In this document: in pieces, positions 1 through 8,108 of the stretch
How positions within the stretch are numbered: the stretch's first letter is position 1
Layout: every line of letters begins with the position of its first letter
Assembly (NCBI RefSeq): GCF_047324305.1
Contig: NZ_CP178740.1
Coordinates: 1,612,001 to 1,676,000 of the forward strand
Reading direction: 5' to 3'
DNA length: 64,000 nucleotides
From: Acerihabitans sp047324305
Lineage (GTDB): Bacteria > Pseudomonadota > Gammaproteobacteria > Enterobacterales > Enterobacteriaceae
Program-made: the position numbers and the translations under genes
The notes under the pieces: model-generated
What the model saw: the letters and a program-made list of their open reading frames with translations, nothing else
Database searches by the model: none
What the model was told of the DNA's origin: nothing

Positions 1-1195
1 CGCATACGATGACAAATTTGGTATACATGAATTGACGCAGAAACGACCACACCCCCATCATGACCCGTTTGGCATGGCCCGCATATTGTTTCTTGATGGT
101 TACTACCGCCAGGCGGTAGGAACAGCCTTCGGGCGGCAGGTAAAAATCGACGATTTCCGGAAACTGTTTTTGTAAAATGGGAACGAAGACTTCGTTAAGC
201 GCCACGCCCATGACCGCCGGTTCATCCGGCGGCCGGCCGGTGTAGGTGGAATGATAAATGGCGTTCCGCCGCTGGGTGATATGGGTAATGGTGAATACCG
301 GGAACTCATCCACTTCGTTATAATAGCCGGTGTGATCGCCATAAGGGCCTTCGGGAGCCGTTTCACCCGGTTCAAGATATCCTTCCAGCACGATTTCGGC
401 GCTGGCGGGCACCTCGAGATCGCAGGAGATGCACTTTACCACCTCGGTCTTATAGCCGCGCAGCAGGCCGGCGAACGCATATTCGGACAGACTGTCGGGC
501 ACCGGCGTGACGGCGGCCAGGATGGTGGCCGGATCGGCGCCCAGCGCCACCGCCACCGGAAAGCGTTCGCCCGGATGGGCCGCGCGCCATTCCTGGAAGT
601 CCAGCGCGCCGCCGCGATGCGACAGCCAGCGCATGATGACTTTGTTTTTACCCAGCACCTGCTGGCGGTAAATGCCCAGGTTCTGGCGTTCCTTGTGCGG
701 TCCGCGGGTGACCGTCAGGCCCCAGGTGATAAGCGGCGCCACGTCGCCCGGCCAGCAGTGCATAATGGGAATACGGCCGAGATCGACATCCTGGCCCTGC
801 CAGATTTGCTCCTGGCACGGCGCGGAGCTAAGCCGTTTGGTCGGCATATTCAGCACCTGGCGGAATTTCGGCGCCTTATCCAGCAGATCGCGAAAGCCTT
901 TTGGCGGCTCCGGTTCTTTCAGGAAGGCCAGGAGTTCCCCCACCTCCCTGAGCGCCGCCACGCTCTCCTGGCCCATGCCCAGCGCCACCCGTTCCGGCGT
1001 GCCGAACAGATTGCACAGCACCGGCATGGCATAGCCTTTGGGGTGTTCAAACAGCAGCGCCGGCCCGCCCGCGCGCAGGGTACGGTCGGCGATTTCCGTC
1101 ATTTCCAAATAGGGATCAATGGGCAGGGTGATTCGTTTCAATTCTCCCCGCTGTTCCAGCAAGGATAAAAAATCGCGCAAGTCTCGGTATTTCAT
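1..1195 (-). CDS. ubiD: UbiD, 4-hydroxy-3-polyprenylbenzoate decarboxylase (C-terminus beyond window)
   Basis: Prenylated-FMN-dependent decarboxylase of ubiquinone synthesis, acting on 4-hydroxy-3-polyprenylbenzoate. The reverse strand reads a protein beginning MKYRDLRDFLSLLEQRGELK, matching E. coli UbiD after its first three residues. The reading frame stays open to base 1, where it reaches the segment MYTKFVIV. About 398 residues are present; roughly the last 100 of the E. coli protein lie outside the window. The start at 1195 is chosen because the E. coli start three codons upstream is not a start codon here. No strong ribosome-binding site is visible. It is divergent from rfaH. Identity is by remembered family sequence and is secure. 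Confidence 0.93.
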   Translation of the reverse strand, partial: MKYRDLRDFLSLLEQRGELKRITLPIDPYLEMTEIADRTLRAGGPALLFEHPKGYAMPVLCNLFGTPERVALGMGQESVAALREVGELLAFLKEPEPPKGFRDLLDKAPKFRQVLNMPTKRLSSAPCQEQIWQGQDVDLGRIPIMHCWPGDVAPLITWGLTVTRGPHKERQNLGIYRQQVLGKNKVIMRWLSHRGGALDFQEWRAAHPGERFPVAVALGADPATILAAVTPVPDSLSEYAFAGLLRGYKTEVVKCISCDLEVPASAEIVLEGYLEPGETAPEGPYGDHTGYYNEVDEFPVFTITHITQRRNAIYHSTYTGRPPDEPAVMGVALNEVFVPILQKQFPEIVDFYLPPEGCSYRLAVVTIKKQYAGHAKRVMMGVWSFLRQFMYTKFVIVC

Positions 1196-1289
1196 AGCGT
1201 CATCGGATGCCGGGTTATATTTGCATTATAAAGTCTGTTTAACAGCCATGCCGCCCTTTTGTCAAAATTGATGGTAAATATGCTGTTTT

Positions 1290-1318
1290 TTTATGCGCCG
1301 CGCGCTGCGGCCTATAAT
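1290..1318 (+). promoter_or_regulatory. candidate sigma-70 promoter for rfaH
   Basis: A perfect -10 hexamer TATAAT at 1313-1318 has TTTATG 17 bases upstream as a weak -35. It lies about 70 bases before the rfaH start in the ubiD/rfaH divergent gap. The spacing fits, but the -35 is poor, so this is a candidate only. Confidence 0.35.
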
Positions 1319-1387
1319 AATGTCACGCTGTTTATTTAGGGGGGCCTTTGTTATGCTGGGCCACCGGAGATAGGGGTGCATCAGATT

Positions 1388-1879
1388 ATGGAAGCATGGT
1401 ATTTATTGTATTGTAAACGCGGCCAGATGATGAGGGCGAAAGAGCACTTGGAAAGACAGGCGGTGGCGTGTATGAGTCCAATGGTCACCCTGGAAAAAAT
1501 CGTCCGCGGCAAACGCACGACCGTCAACGAACCGTTGTTTCCCAACTATCTGTTTATTGAGTTTGATCCGGAACGTATCCATACCACCACCATCAGCGCC
1601 ACCCGCGGCGTGAGCCATTTCGTGCGTTTCGGCAACCTGCCGGTGACCATTGCGGCCGAGGTTATCGAGGAACTGCGCGATCATGCCTACGAAGGGGTGA
1701 CCGACCCGCAAACGCCGTATGTCGGCGATCTGGTCGTGATTACCGATGGCGTCTTCGAAGGACTCCAGGCGATTTATAGCGAGCCCGACGGCGAAGCGCG
1801 CTCCATGCTGCTGCTCAATTTCCTCAACAAACAGGTCTGTCAAAGCATAGACAACAAACAGTTTCAAAAGATTTTGTAG
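1388..1879 (+). CDS. rfaH: RfaH, operon-specific transcription antiterminator
   Basis: NusG paralogue that is recruited at ops elements and lets RNA polymerase read through long operons (LPS, capsule, pili), coupling them to translation. The 163-residue product has the NGN domain in about residues 1-100, including WYLLYCKRG near the start, FPNYLFIEFDPE and the loop GVSHFVRFG. A KOW domain fills the last ~50 residues (PDGEARSMLLLNFLNKQ). An in-frame GTG lies four codons upstream at 1376, but the ATG at 1388 matches the E. coli N-terminus and has AGGGG upstream. In Yersinia-type genomes rfaH is next to hemB, as here. No full ops element was found in non-coding DNA of the window. Confidence 0.95.
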   Translation: MEAWYLLYCKRGQMMRAKEHLERQAVACMSPMVTLEKIVRGKRTTVNEPLFPNYLFIEFDPERIHTTTISATRGVSHFVRFGNLPVTIAAEVIEELRDHAYEGVTDPQTPYVGDLVVITDGVFEGLQAIYSEPDGEARSMLLLNFLNKQVCQSIDNKQFQKIL

Positions 1880-1914
1880 CCTGATAAACCGCCGGGAATT
1901 AGCCCCTGAGGACT

Positions 1915-1949
1915 AAGCCGCCCGCTGACGCGTTGCGAAGGAGCGGCTT
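1915..1949 (+). terminator. possible terminator between rfaH and hemB
   Basis: Seven-base arms AAGCCGC (1915-1921) and GCGGCTT (1943-1949) are separated by 21 bases and followed by GTTTATT. It sits between the convergent rfaH and hemB stops. The loop is long and the T tract weak. Confidence 0.3.
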
Positions 1950-1955
1950 GTTTAT

Positions 1956-2975
1956 TCAGCGCCTCAGGTGATCGTCATGCAGCCATTGGGCGACGCGTTT
2001 GGAGAAGTAGGTCAGGATACCGTCGGCGCCGGCGCGCTTGAAGCACAGCAGCGATTCCATGATGGCCGGTTTTTCCTGCAGCCAGCCGTTCTGGATCGCC
2101 GCCATATGCATGGCGTACTCGCCGGACACCTGATAGGCAAAGGTCGGCACGCCGAAGGTTTCCTTCACCCGATGTATCATATCCAGATAAGGCATGCCCG
2201 GTTTCACCATCACCATATCGGCGCCTTCCTGCAGGTCCTGCGCCACTTCCTGCAACGCTTCGTCGCTATTGGCCGGATCCATTTGATAGGTTTTTTTATC
2301 GCCACCCTTCAGGTTGGCGCTTGAGCCTACCGCATCGCGAAACGGGCCGTAATAGCAAGACGCATATTTCGCCGAATACGCCATGATCTGATTGTTGACT
2401 AATCCCTGCTGCTCGAATTTTTCGCGTATCGCGCCGATGCGCCCATCCATCATATCGCTGGGCGCGACGATTTCCGCGCCCGCTTCGGCGTGACACAACG
2501 CCTGGCGCACCAGGATTTCCTTGGTGATGTCGTTAATCACATAACCCTGGTCGTCGATGATGCCGTCCTGGCCATGGGTCGTGTAGGGATCCAGCGCGAC
2601 GTCGGTCAGCAGCCCCAATTCCGGTACCGCGTCTTTCAGCGCGCGGATAGTGCGCGGAATCAGGCCCTCGGGATTATAGGCTTCTTCCGCCAGCAGCGAT
2701 TTGTAGGGCGCTTCAATAACCGGAAACAACGACAGCACCGGCACACCCAGCTTGGCCACCGCTTCCGCTTCCTTGATCAGCAGATCAAGCGTCATGCGAT
2801 ACACTCCCGGCATGGACGGCACTTCCTGCTGGCGCTGTTTGCCTTCCATGACAAATACCGGATAAATCAGATCATTGACGGACAGATGGTTTTCCGCCAC
2901 CAGGCGGCGGCTGAAATCATAGCGCCTCACCCTGCGCAGGCGGCGATGGGGGAAGTTGCCAAATACAGTGCTCAT
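1956..2975 (-). CDS. hemB: HemB, delta-aminolevulinic acid dehydratase (magnesium-type)
   Basis: Condenses two 5-aminolevulinate molecules to porphobilinogen in haem synthesis. The 339-residue protein carries the two active-site lysines, K203 in YSAKYAS and K258 in MVKPGMPYLD. The segment at residues 125-138 reads DVALDPYTTHGQDG, where E. coli K-12 HemB has a three-cysteine zinc site. This is the Asp-rich, cysteine-free form of Pseudomonas-type, Mg-dependent enzymes. AGGAG sits just upstream of the ATG. E. coli has tatD between tatC and rfaH; here hemB occupies that place and tatD is absent. Confidence 0.95.
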   Translation of the reverse strand: MSTVFGNFPHRRLRRVRRYDFSRRLVAENHLSVNDLIYPVFVMEGKQRQQEVPSMPGVYRMTLDLLIKEAEAVAKLGVPVLSLFPVIEAPYKSLLAEEAYNPEGLIPRTIRALKDAVPELGLLTDVALDPYTTHGQDGIIDDQGYVINDITKEILVRQALCHAEAGAEIVAPSDMMDGRIGAIREKFEQQGLVNNQIMAYSAKYASCYYGPFRDAVGSSANLKGGDKKTYQMDPANSDEALQEVAQDLQEGADMVMVKPGMPYLDMIHRVKETFGVPTFAYQVSGEYAMHMAAIQNGWLQEKPAIMESLLCFKRAGADGILTYFSKRVAQWLHDDHLRR

Positions 2976-3032
2976 AGTCTTTCTCCTGAATAACGCCGTC
3001 CGTGACGCTGGCGGCGTTTAGATTATTCTGTT

Positions 3033-3062
3033 TAAAACCAGAACCGCCCGAAAGGGCGGTTC
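3033..3062 (-). terminator. rho-independent terminator of the tat operon
   Basis: Perfect 9-bp stem (3041-3049 with 3054-3062) around a four-base loop (GAAA as written on the + strand). On the reverse strand it is followed by TGGTTTT. It lies between the tatC stop and the hemB start, in the right orientation to end the ubiE-tatC transcript. Confidence 0.75.
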
Positions 3063-3081
3063 AGAAGCTGACAAACGACGC

Positions 3082-3861
3082 TTAGTCCCCATCCTGGGGA
3101 TCTTCGGTATTGTCGTCCGATGTGCCCTCCTGGCCGCGCCGTCCTTTGCCGACGTAAAACCGGGCGCAAAAAAGGCCGATTTCAAACAGCAGGTACATCG
3201 GGATCGCCAGCAGCGTTTGGGAAAAAACGTCCGGCGGCGTCAAGAGCATACCGACCACAAAGGCGCCGACCAGTACATAAGGCCGTTTTTTCTTCAGATC
3301 GTCGGGTGTGACCACGCCGGTCCAGCATAACAGCACTATGGCTATCGGCACCTGGAACGACACGCCGAAGGCCATAAACAGCGCCATGACAAAATCGAGG
3401 TAATTATTGATGTCGGTGGCGATCAACACCCCGCGCGGCGCGGTTTGGGCAAAGAAGCTAAAGGCCAGTGGAAAGACGATAAAATAAGCAAAGGCCATGC
3501 CCGCATAAAACAACAGCGTGCTGGAGAACAGCAGCGGCATCATCAGACGCCGTTCATGCTTATATAACGCCGGCGCGATAAAGGCCCAGACCTGGTACAG
3601 CAGCAGGGGCGCGGAAGCAAATACCGAAACGATAATCGTCAGCTTGATAGGCGTAAAAAACGGCGACGCCACATCGGTTGCGATCATACTGGCGCCGGCC
3701 GGCAAATGTTTGATCAAAGGTGCCGAAACGATCTGATAGATATCATTGGCGAAATAGACCAGCGCCAGGAACACCGCCAGCACACTGAGAATGCAGTACA
3801 GTAAACGCTTACGCAGCTCGATTAAATGGCTGATAAGCGGTTGGGTATCTTCAACGGCCAT
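3082..3861 (-). CDS. tatC: TatC, twin-arginine translocase core subunit
   Basis: Polytopic inner-membrane receptor for twin-arginine signal peptides, forming the Tat complex with TatA and TatB. It has 259 residues against 258 in E. coli, with six hydrophobic segments. Family signatures include PLISHLIELRKRLL at the N-terminus, the first periplasmic loop SPFFTPIKL, and LTPPDVFSQ late in the protein. Its ATG overlaps the tatB stop (TAATG), implying translational coupling. It ends with an acidic, hydrophilic tail. It is the last gene of a ubiE-ubiJ-ubiB-tatA-tatB-tatC run, followed by a strong terminator. Confidence 0.97.
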   Translation of the reverse strand: MAVEDTQPLISHLIELRKRLLYCILSVLAVFLALVYFANDIYQIVSAPLIKHLPAGASMIATDVASPFFTPIKLTIIVSVFASAPLLLYQVWAFIAPALYKHERRLMMPLLFSSTLLFYAGMAFAYFIVFPLAFSFFAQTAPRGVLIATDINNYLDFVMALFMAFGVSFQVPIAIVLLCWTGVVTPDDLKKKRPYVLVGAFVVGMLLTPPDVFSQTLLAIPMYLLFEIGLFCARFYVGKGRRGQEGTSDDNTEDPQDGD

Positions 3862-4583
3862 TATTCGCGATCATTATTTTTAAGGGGTGTGGGGGCGGCC
3901 GCGCTGTCCGGCGCCGGAGCCTGTCCGTGCCGGAGCAGGGTAGCATCATGTGGGAACGGGCCGTTATTGGCCGGCGTGGGCGTCGCCGGCGGTGCTTCGG
4001 CCTGGGCCGGCCTGGACGTTGTCGGAGCTTCGGCCTGGGCCGGCTGGGACATTGTCGGCGCTTCGGCCTGGGCCGGCTGGGACATTGTCGGCGCTTCGGC
4101 CTGGGCCGGCTTGGGCGTTGTCGGCGCTTCGGCCGTCATCGGTCCGGGTGTCGCCGCCGGCGCCATCGGCGGCGCGTCTGCTTGAGTTGCGCCTTCCGCC
4201 GGCGTCACGCCGTCATGAATCGCTTCCGGATCGGTTATCAACGGGTTATGGATCGTCTGGGGCGTGGTCTCGCTATCGGGAACCATTTTGCTGTGAAAGC
4301 TTTTTTTCATGGAATCGGCCGCTTCGCGCAGCTCTTCCATTGAGGCTTTCAGTTCCGGCGACAGGTTATCCTTGCTGGCCTGCTCGACTTTTTTCAGGCT
4401 GTCCTGCAATTCCTGCAGCTTAAGCTCTTGGCTCAATTCGTTTTGTACCGTGGAGGCCAGCGAGCGTAGCGCCCTGACCCAACCGACCACGGTACGCACG
4501 GCCACGGGCAAACGCTCGGGGCCGAGAACCACAAGCCCAATCACGAACACCAGGGCCAGCTCACCAAATCCAATGTCAAACAC
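3861..4583 (-). CDS. tatB: TatB with repeat-extended C-terminus
   Basis: Single-span Tat component that hands substrates from TatC to TatA. The N-terminus MFDIGFGELALVFVIGLVVL gives the membrane anchor and the GP/ER hinge, followed by an amphipathic helix. The product is 240 residues against 171 in E. coli. The extra length is a Pro/Ala/Glu-rich tail with four 11-residue units of the type PAQAEAPTMSQ. The start is GTG, four bases after the tatA stop. The conserved N-terminal half makes function likely; the tail is probably flexible and variable in length. Confidence 0.95.
   Translation of the reverse strand: MFDIGFGELALVFVIGLVVLGPERLPVAVRTVVGWVRALRSLASTVQNELSQELKLQELQDSLKKVEQASKDNLSPELKASMEELREAADSMKKSFHSKMVPDSETTPQTIHNPLITDPEAIHDGVTPAEGATQADAPPMAPAATPGPMTAEAPTTPKPAQAEAPTMSQPAQAEAPTMSQPAQAEAPTTSRPAQAEAPPATPTPANNGPFPHDATLLRHGQAPAPDSAAAPTPLKNNDRE
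3994..4132. repeat. 33-bp in-frame tandem repeat in tatB
   Basis: Units begin at 3994, 4027, 4060 and 4093, with a partial fifth at 4126. Each starts GCTTCGGCCTGGGCCGGC on the + strand. The middle copies are nearly identical. A unit length of 33 keeps the tatB frame, so copy number could vary without breaking the gene. Confidence 0.9.
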
Positions 4584-4586
4584 AGC

Positions 4587-4964
4587 TTATACCTGCTTGT
4601 TGTCTTTGTTTACCGTTTCGTCCGGCCGCGGCGGCGGCGGCTGAAGGGGTTGCTGCGCCGGCTGGGATTGCTGCGGCTGCGGCTGGGATTGCTGCGGCTG
4701 CGGCTGGGATTGCTGCGGCTGCGGCTGGGATTGCTGGGGTTGAGGCTGCTGCGGTTGTGCGATGGTCTTCGCCGCAAAGTCAGCATCCTGGCCGGTTTTA
4801 TCCGTGTCCCGCGGAGCAGGTTTGTCATCATCGTTCATGGCCTTTTTGAAGCCCTTGATGGACGCGCCCAAATCCGCGCCCATGCCGCGCAGCTTGTTGG
4901 TGCCGAATAGCAGCACCACGATGACCGCGATAATTAATAATTGCCAAATACTGATGCCGCCCAT
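4587..4964 (-). CDS. tatA: TatA with Gln/Pro repeat tail
   Basis: Pore-forming or membrane-thinning subunit of the Tat translocase. The N-terminus MGGISIWQLLIIAVIVVLLFG is the classic anchor, followed by the TNKLRGMGADLG hinge and the amphipathic helix ending KGFKKAMNDDD. The product is 125 residues against 89 in E. coli. The extra sequence is a QPQPQQS repeat run and a proline-rich end. AGAGG lies 8 bases before the ATG. It is the first tat gene and directly follows ubiB. Confidence 0.96.
   Translation of the reverse strand: MGGISIWQLLIIAVIVVLLFGTNKLRGMGADLGASIKGFKKAMNDDDKPAPRDTDKTGQDADFAAKTIAQPQQPQPQQSQPQPQQSQPQPQQSQPQPQQSQPAQQPLQPPPPRPDETVNKDNKQV
4661..4744. repeat. 21-bp in-frame tandem repeat in tatA
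   Basis: Four 21-base units start at 4661, 4682, 4703 and 4724. The first three are identical and the fourth is diverged at its end. They encode QPQPQQS units in the TatA tail. Confidence 0.9.
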
Positions 4965-5023
4965 GATATTACCTCTGTTTAGGGGTTAATTCGAGTTACC
5001 GGATTTTGCCGGACCCGCAAAAT

Positions 5024-6661
5024 TTACGCAGTGCGTTTCCAGCCAACGATCCAGCTTACTATGCCGGCAGCCATTAACCAGGCGGGAAACGATGACATCT
5101 CGTTACCCAATGATAATAAAAAAGTACCGCACAGCAGCAGCGTGGCGCCGATACCGAATAAAAACCGCGCCTGCCCCTGCCGGACGTGCTGTCCTTTTAG
5201 CTCGACGGTCAGCTTGTCGACGCTCTTTTGCAGCGATCTATGATGCTTGAATCCTTCATAAATCAGTTCCGGCAGTTCGGGCAGTTTTTCCGCCCAGAAC
5301 GGCGCCTTTTCCTTCATCGCCCGCAAAATAGCCGGGATACCCACCTGATCCTTGATCCAGGTTTCCAGGAAGGGTTTGGCCGTTTTCCATAAATCCAGCT
5401 GCGGATAAAGCTGGCGGCCGATACCCTCAATGTAGAGCAGCGTTTTTTGCAGCAATACCAGCTGCGGCTGCACTTCCATATTAAACCGCCGGGCGGTGTT
5501 GAACAGATTCAGCAAGACGTGGCCGAAGGAAATATCCGCCAGGGGTTTTTCGAATATGGGCTCACACACGGTACGGATGGCAAACTCAAAATCCTCCACG
5601 TTGGTATCGGGCGGCACCCAGCCCGAATCTACATGGAGTTCCGCCACCTTACGGTAATCGCGATTGAAAAAAGCGATAAAATTCTCAGCCAGATAGCGCT
5701 TATCTTCTTTATTCAGCGAGCCGACGATGCCGCAATCTATCCCGATATACTGCGGGTCGTCCGGATGTTCAAAACTGACGAAAATATTGCCGGGATGCAT
5801 GTCCGCATGAAAAAAACTATCACGAAACACCTGCGTAAAGAAGAGCTGCACGCCGCGTTCCGCCAATAATTTCATATTGGTTCCCTGTTTTTCCAGCGCC
5901 GCCACGTCGGAAACCGGCACACCGTAGATGCGCTCCATCACCATCATGGTTTCACTGCAATAATCCGGGTAAACCTCGGGGATATACAGCATCGGACTGT
6001 TCTCGAAGTTGCGCCGCAGCTGGATGCAGTTGGCGGTTTCGCGCAGCAGGTTCAGTTCATCAAGCAGGGTTTTTTCATATTCCAGCACCACTTCCACCGG
6101 CCGCAGGCGGCGGCCGTCCGGCAACAGCCGGGGCAGCCAGCTGGCCAGGCGGTACATCAGGCGCATATCGGCCTTGATCATCGGCATGATATCCGGGCGG
6201 ATCACTTTGATCACCACCTCTTTGCCGTTTTCTTTTAAACGCGCGGTATGCACCTGGGCAATAGAAGCCGATGCCAGGGCGACCTGATCGAAATCATCGA
6301 ACCAGGCCTCCAGCGGCTGTCCCATGGCTTTTTCAATATGCTGGCGCGCCAGCGCGCCGTCGAAAGGCTTGACCCGATCCTGCAGCATGGCCAGCTGATC
6401 GGCAATCACCGGGGGAAACAAATCACGCCGGGTCGACAACATCTGGCCGAACTTGATCCAAACCGGCCCCAGTTCCTGAAGCGCCAGGCGCAACCGGACC
6501 CCCAACGGCTCATCAAGATGCTCATTGGGAAGCCAGAATATCAGCCGGCGTCCCAGGCGCAGCGGCAGGGTGAGGCGTATTTTGGGAATCAGCTCGTCCA
6601 GCCCGTAACTGAGCAGCACCCGCACGATAAAATAAAGGCGACGCAGTTCTCCCACAATCAT
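5024..6661 (-). CDS. ubiB: UbiB, ubiquinone biosynthesis regulatory kinase-like protein
   Basis: Atypical ADCK/UbiB-family kinase-like ATPase needed for ubiquinone synthesis. It is membrane-associated through two C-terminal hydrophobic segments (about residues 498-540). Family motifs are visible: KFGQ at 70-73, the Ala-rich loop ASASIAQVH at 130-138 replacing the usual P-loop, the lysine in VVIKV near 152, HADMHPGN at 285-292 and DCG at 309-311. Length is 545, as in E. coli (546). Its ATG overlaps the ubiJ stop (ATGA), so translation is coupled. Confidence 0.97.
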   Translation of the reverse strand: MIVGELRRLYFIVRVLLSYGLDELIPKIRLTLPLRLGRRLIFWLPNEHLDEPLGVRLRLALQELGPVWIKFGQMLSTRRDLFPPVIADQLAMLQDRVKPFDGALARQHIEKAMGQPLEAWFDDFDQVALASASIAQVHTARLKENGKEVVIKVIRPDIMPMIKADMRLMYRLASWLPRLLPDGRRLRPVEVVLEYEKTLLDELNLLRETANCIQLRRNFENSPMLYIPEVYPDYCSETMMVMERIYGVPVSDVAALEKQGTNMKLLAERGVQLFFTQVFRDSFFHADMHPGNIFVSFEHPDDPQYIGIDCGIVGSLNKEDKRYLAENFIAFFNRDYRKVAELHVDSGWVPPDTNVEDFEFAIRTVCEPIFEKPLADISFGHVLLNLFNTARRFNMEVQPQLVLLQKTLLYIEGIGRQLYPQLDLWKTAKPFLETWIKDQVGIPAILRAMKEKAPFWAEKLPELPELIYEGFKHHRSLQKSVDKLTVELKGQHVRQGQARFLFGIGATLLLCGTFLLSLGNEMSSFPAWLMAAGIVSWIVGWKRTA

Positions 6662-7263
6662 CGGCCGGACTCCAGTTTTGCCAGGCGGGCCGTTAAGGCG
6701 GCCCCAGCGCGGTCTATCGCATCGACTTCGTCACTGAACCACGCCAGCTCCAGGGAGGAAGGCGATAAGCGCCACTCCTCGGTTACCGCCTGGCCCAGCC
6801 GGGTTTGCTGTTCGCCCAGACGCCGTCGCAGCCCGCAGGCATGGGCGCGTAATTTTTGTGTCAAGCCTTCGGCGACGATATCGCCCACATAAGGCGCCAG
6901 TAGCTCCGCCGGGTCTACCTCGGCCATGTCCAGCAGCGCGACAAACTGCTGCACCACCTGCAAATCCCCGTCTACGTCCAGTGAGCCTTGTTTGATTAAT
7001 AACGGCAACTGCTGGCGCCGGCGCAGGGCCGGCAGGGCGGAGAAGTGCGTTCTGACGGTACAGTCGGCCGGTCCGTCCCAGGCGGCCAATACATCCGCCT
7101 GGCTCTCGCCGAACACCAGGATAACCGGGCTGTCCAGTTCGGCCAGCTCAAAGCGCAGCACCTTGCCCTTCAGGCGTTGGCGTGCCGGCTTCAAAAACCC
7201 ATCTTTATACAGCAGGCGTTTCAGCGCGGTTTCAAGCGTTGCGGTAATCAATAACATCAGCAT
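6658..7263 (-). CDS. ubiJ: UbiJ, ubiquinone biosynthesis accessory factor
   Basis: SCP2-domain protein that binds lipid intermediates in the cytosolic Ubi complex with UbiK. The 201-residue length equals the E. coli protein. Conserved stretches include QVVQQFVALLDMAEVDPAEL and the C-terminal TEEWRLSPSSLELAWF. It sits between ubiE and ubiB with a 4-base stop/start overlap to ubiB. The N-terminal ten residues diverge from E. coli; an ATG two codons inside the chosen start is also possible. Confidence 0.94.
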   Translation of the reverse strand: MLMLLITATLETALKRLLYKDGFLKPARQRLKGKVLRFELAELDSPVILVFGESQADVLAAWDGPADCTVRTHFSALPALRRRQQLPLLIKQGSLDVDGDLQVVQQFVALLDMAEVDPAELLAPYVGDIVAEGLTQKLRAHACGLRRRLGEQQTRLGQAVTEEWRLSPSSLELAWFSDEVDAIDRAGAALTARLAKLESGR

Positions 7264-7275
7264 GTCATTTCCCGA

Positions 7276-8034
7276 TCAGAATTTGTAACCGCGATGCAGG
7301 GCAACGATACCTCCGGTCATATTAAAATATTCGGCGCTGTCAAAACCGGCGTCCAGCATCATGGCTTTCAGCGTTTCCTGGTCCGGATGCATGCGGATGG
7401 ATTCGGCCAGGTAACGGTAGCTGCCGGCGTCGCGCGCCACCATCTCGCCGATGCGCGGCAAGACATGGAAGGAGTAGAGGTCGTAGGCCTTGTTCAACGG
7501 CTTGAACAACGGCGTGGAGAATTCCAGGATCAGCAGGCGTCCGCCCGGCTTAAGCACCCGGTACATGGAGCGCAGCGCCTGCTCTTTTTCGGTCACGTTA
7601 CGCAATCCGAACGAGATGGTGATGCAATCGAAGGTGTCGTCCGGGAACGGCAATGCCTCGGCATTGGCCTGCACATAGCGCACGTTGCCGATGATGCCTT
7701 TATTACGCAGCTTTTCGCGGCCCACCTTTAACATGGAATCATTGATATCGGCCAGCACCACTTCGCCCTCCTCGCCCACCAGGCGGGAAAACTTGGCGGT
7801 CAGATCGCCGGTGCCGCCGGCCAGATCCAGAACCTTCTGCCCGCGGCGCACGCCGCTGCAATGAATGGCGAAACGTTTCCACAGACGGTGGATGCCAAAC
7901 GACATCAGGTCATTCATCAAATCATATTTTGCCGCAACGGAATGAAAGACATCCGCCACCATGACCGCCTTCTCGTCCTTAGCAACGGTGCGGAAGCCGA
8001 AATGGGTCGTTTCACGCTGGTCTTCATCTGCCAT
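7276..8034 (-). CDS. ubiE: UbiE, demethylmenaquinone / 2-methoxy-6-polyprenylbenzoquinol C-methyltransferase
   Basis: SAM-dependent C-methyltransferase shared by ubiquinone and menaquinone synthesis. The SAM-binding motif is VLDLAGGTGDLT, with later motifs ITISFGLRNVT and LKPGGRLLILEFS. The chosen ATG gives MADEDQRETTHFGF, matching the E. coli start and a 252-residue product. A longer open frame runs 21 codons upstream, but it lacks family similarity. AGGG precedes the ATG. First of the ubiE-ubiJ-ubiB-tatABC group. Confidence 0.97.
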   Translation of the reverse strand: MADEDQRETTHFGFRTVAKDEKAVMVADVFHSVAAKYDLMNDLMSFGIHRLWKRFAIHCSGVRRGQKVLDLAGGTGDLTAKFSRLVGEEGEVVLADINDSMLKVGREKLRNKGIIGNVRYVQANAEALPFPDDTFDCITISFGLRNVTEKEQALRSMYRVLKPGGRLLILEFSTPLFKPLNKAYDLYSFHVLPRIGEMVARDAGSYRYLAESIRMHPDQETLKAMMLDAGFDSAEYFNMTGGIVALHRGYKF

Positions 8035-8108
8035 GTTTTTATGCCCTGCTTGATCAGTTATCAGAGAAGTGTAACAGAAGCGGGCTGAAAGCCCCACTCC
8101 GACACCCC

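Noticed and set aside
112..119. GGCGGTAG, the core of an RfaH ops element
   Set aside because: It is on the + strand inside the reverse-strand ubiD coding sequence, lacks the rest of the element and has no operon leader behind it.
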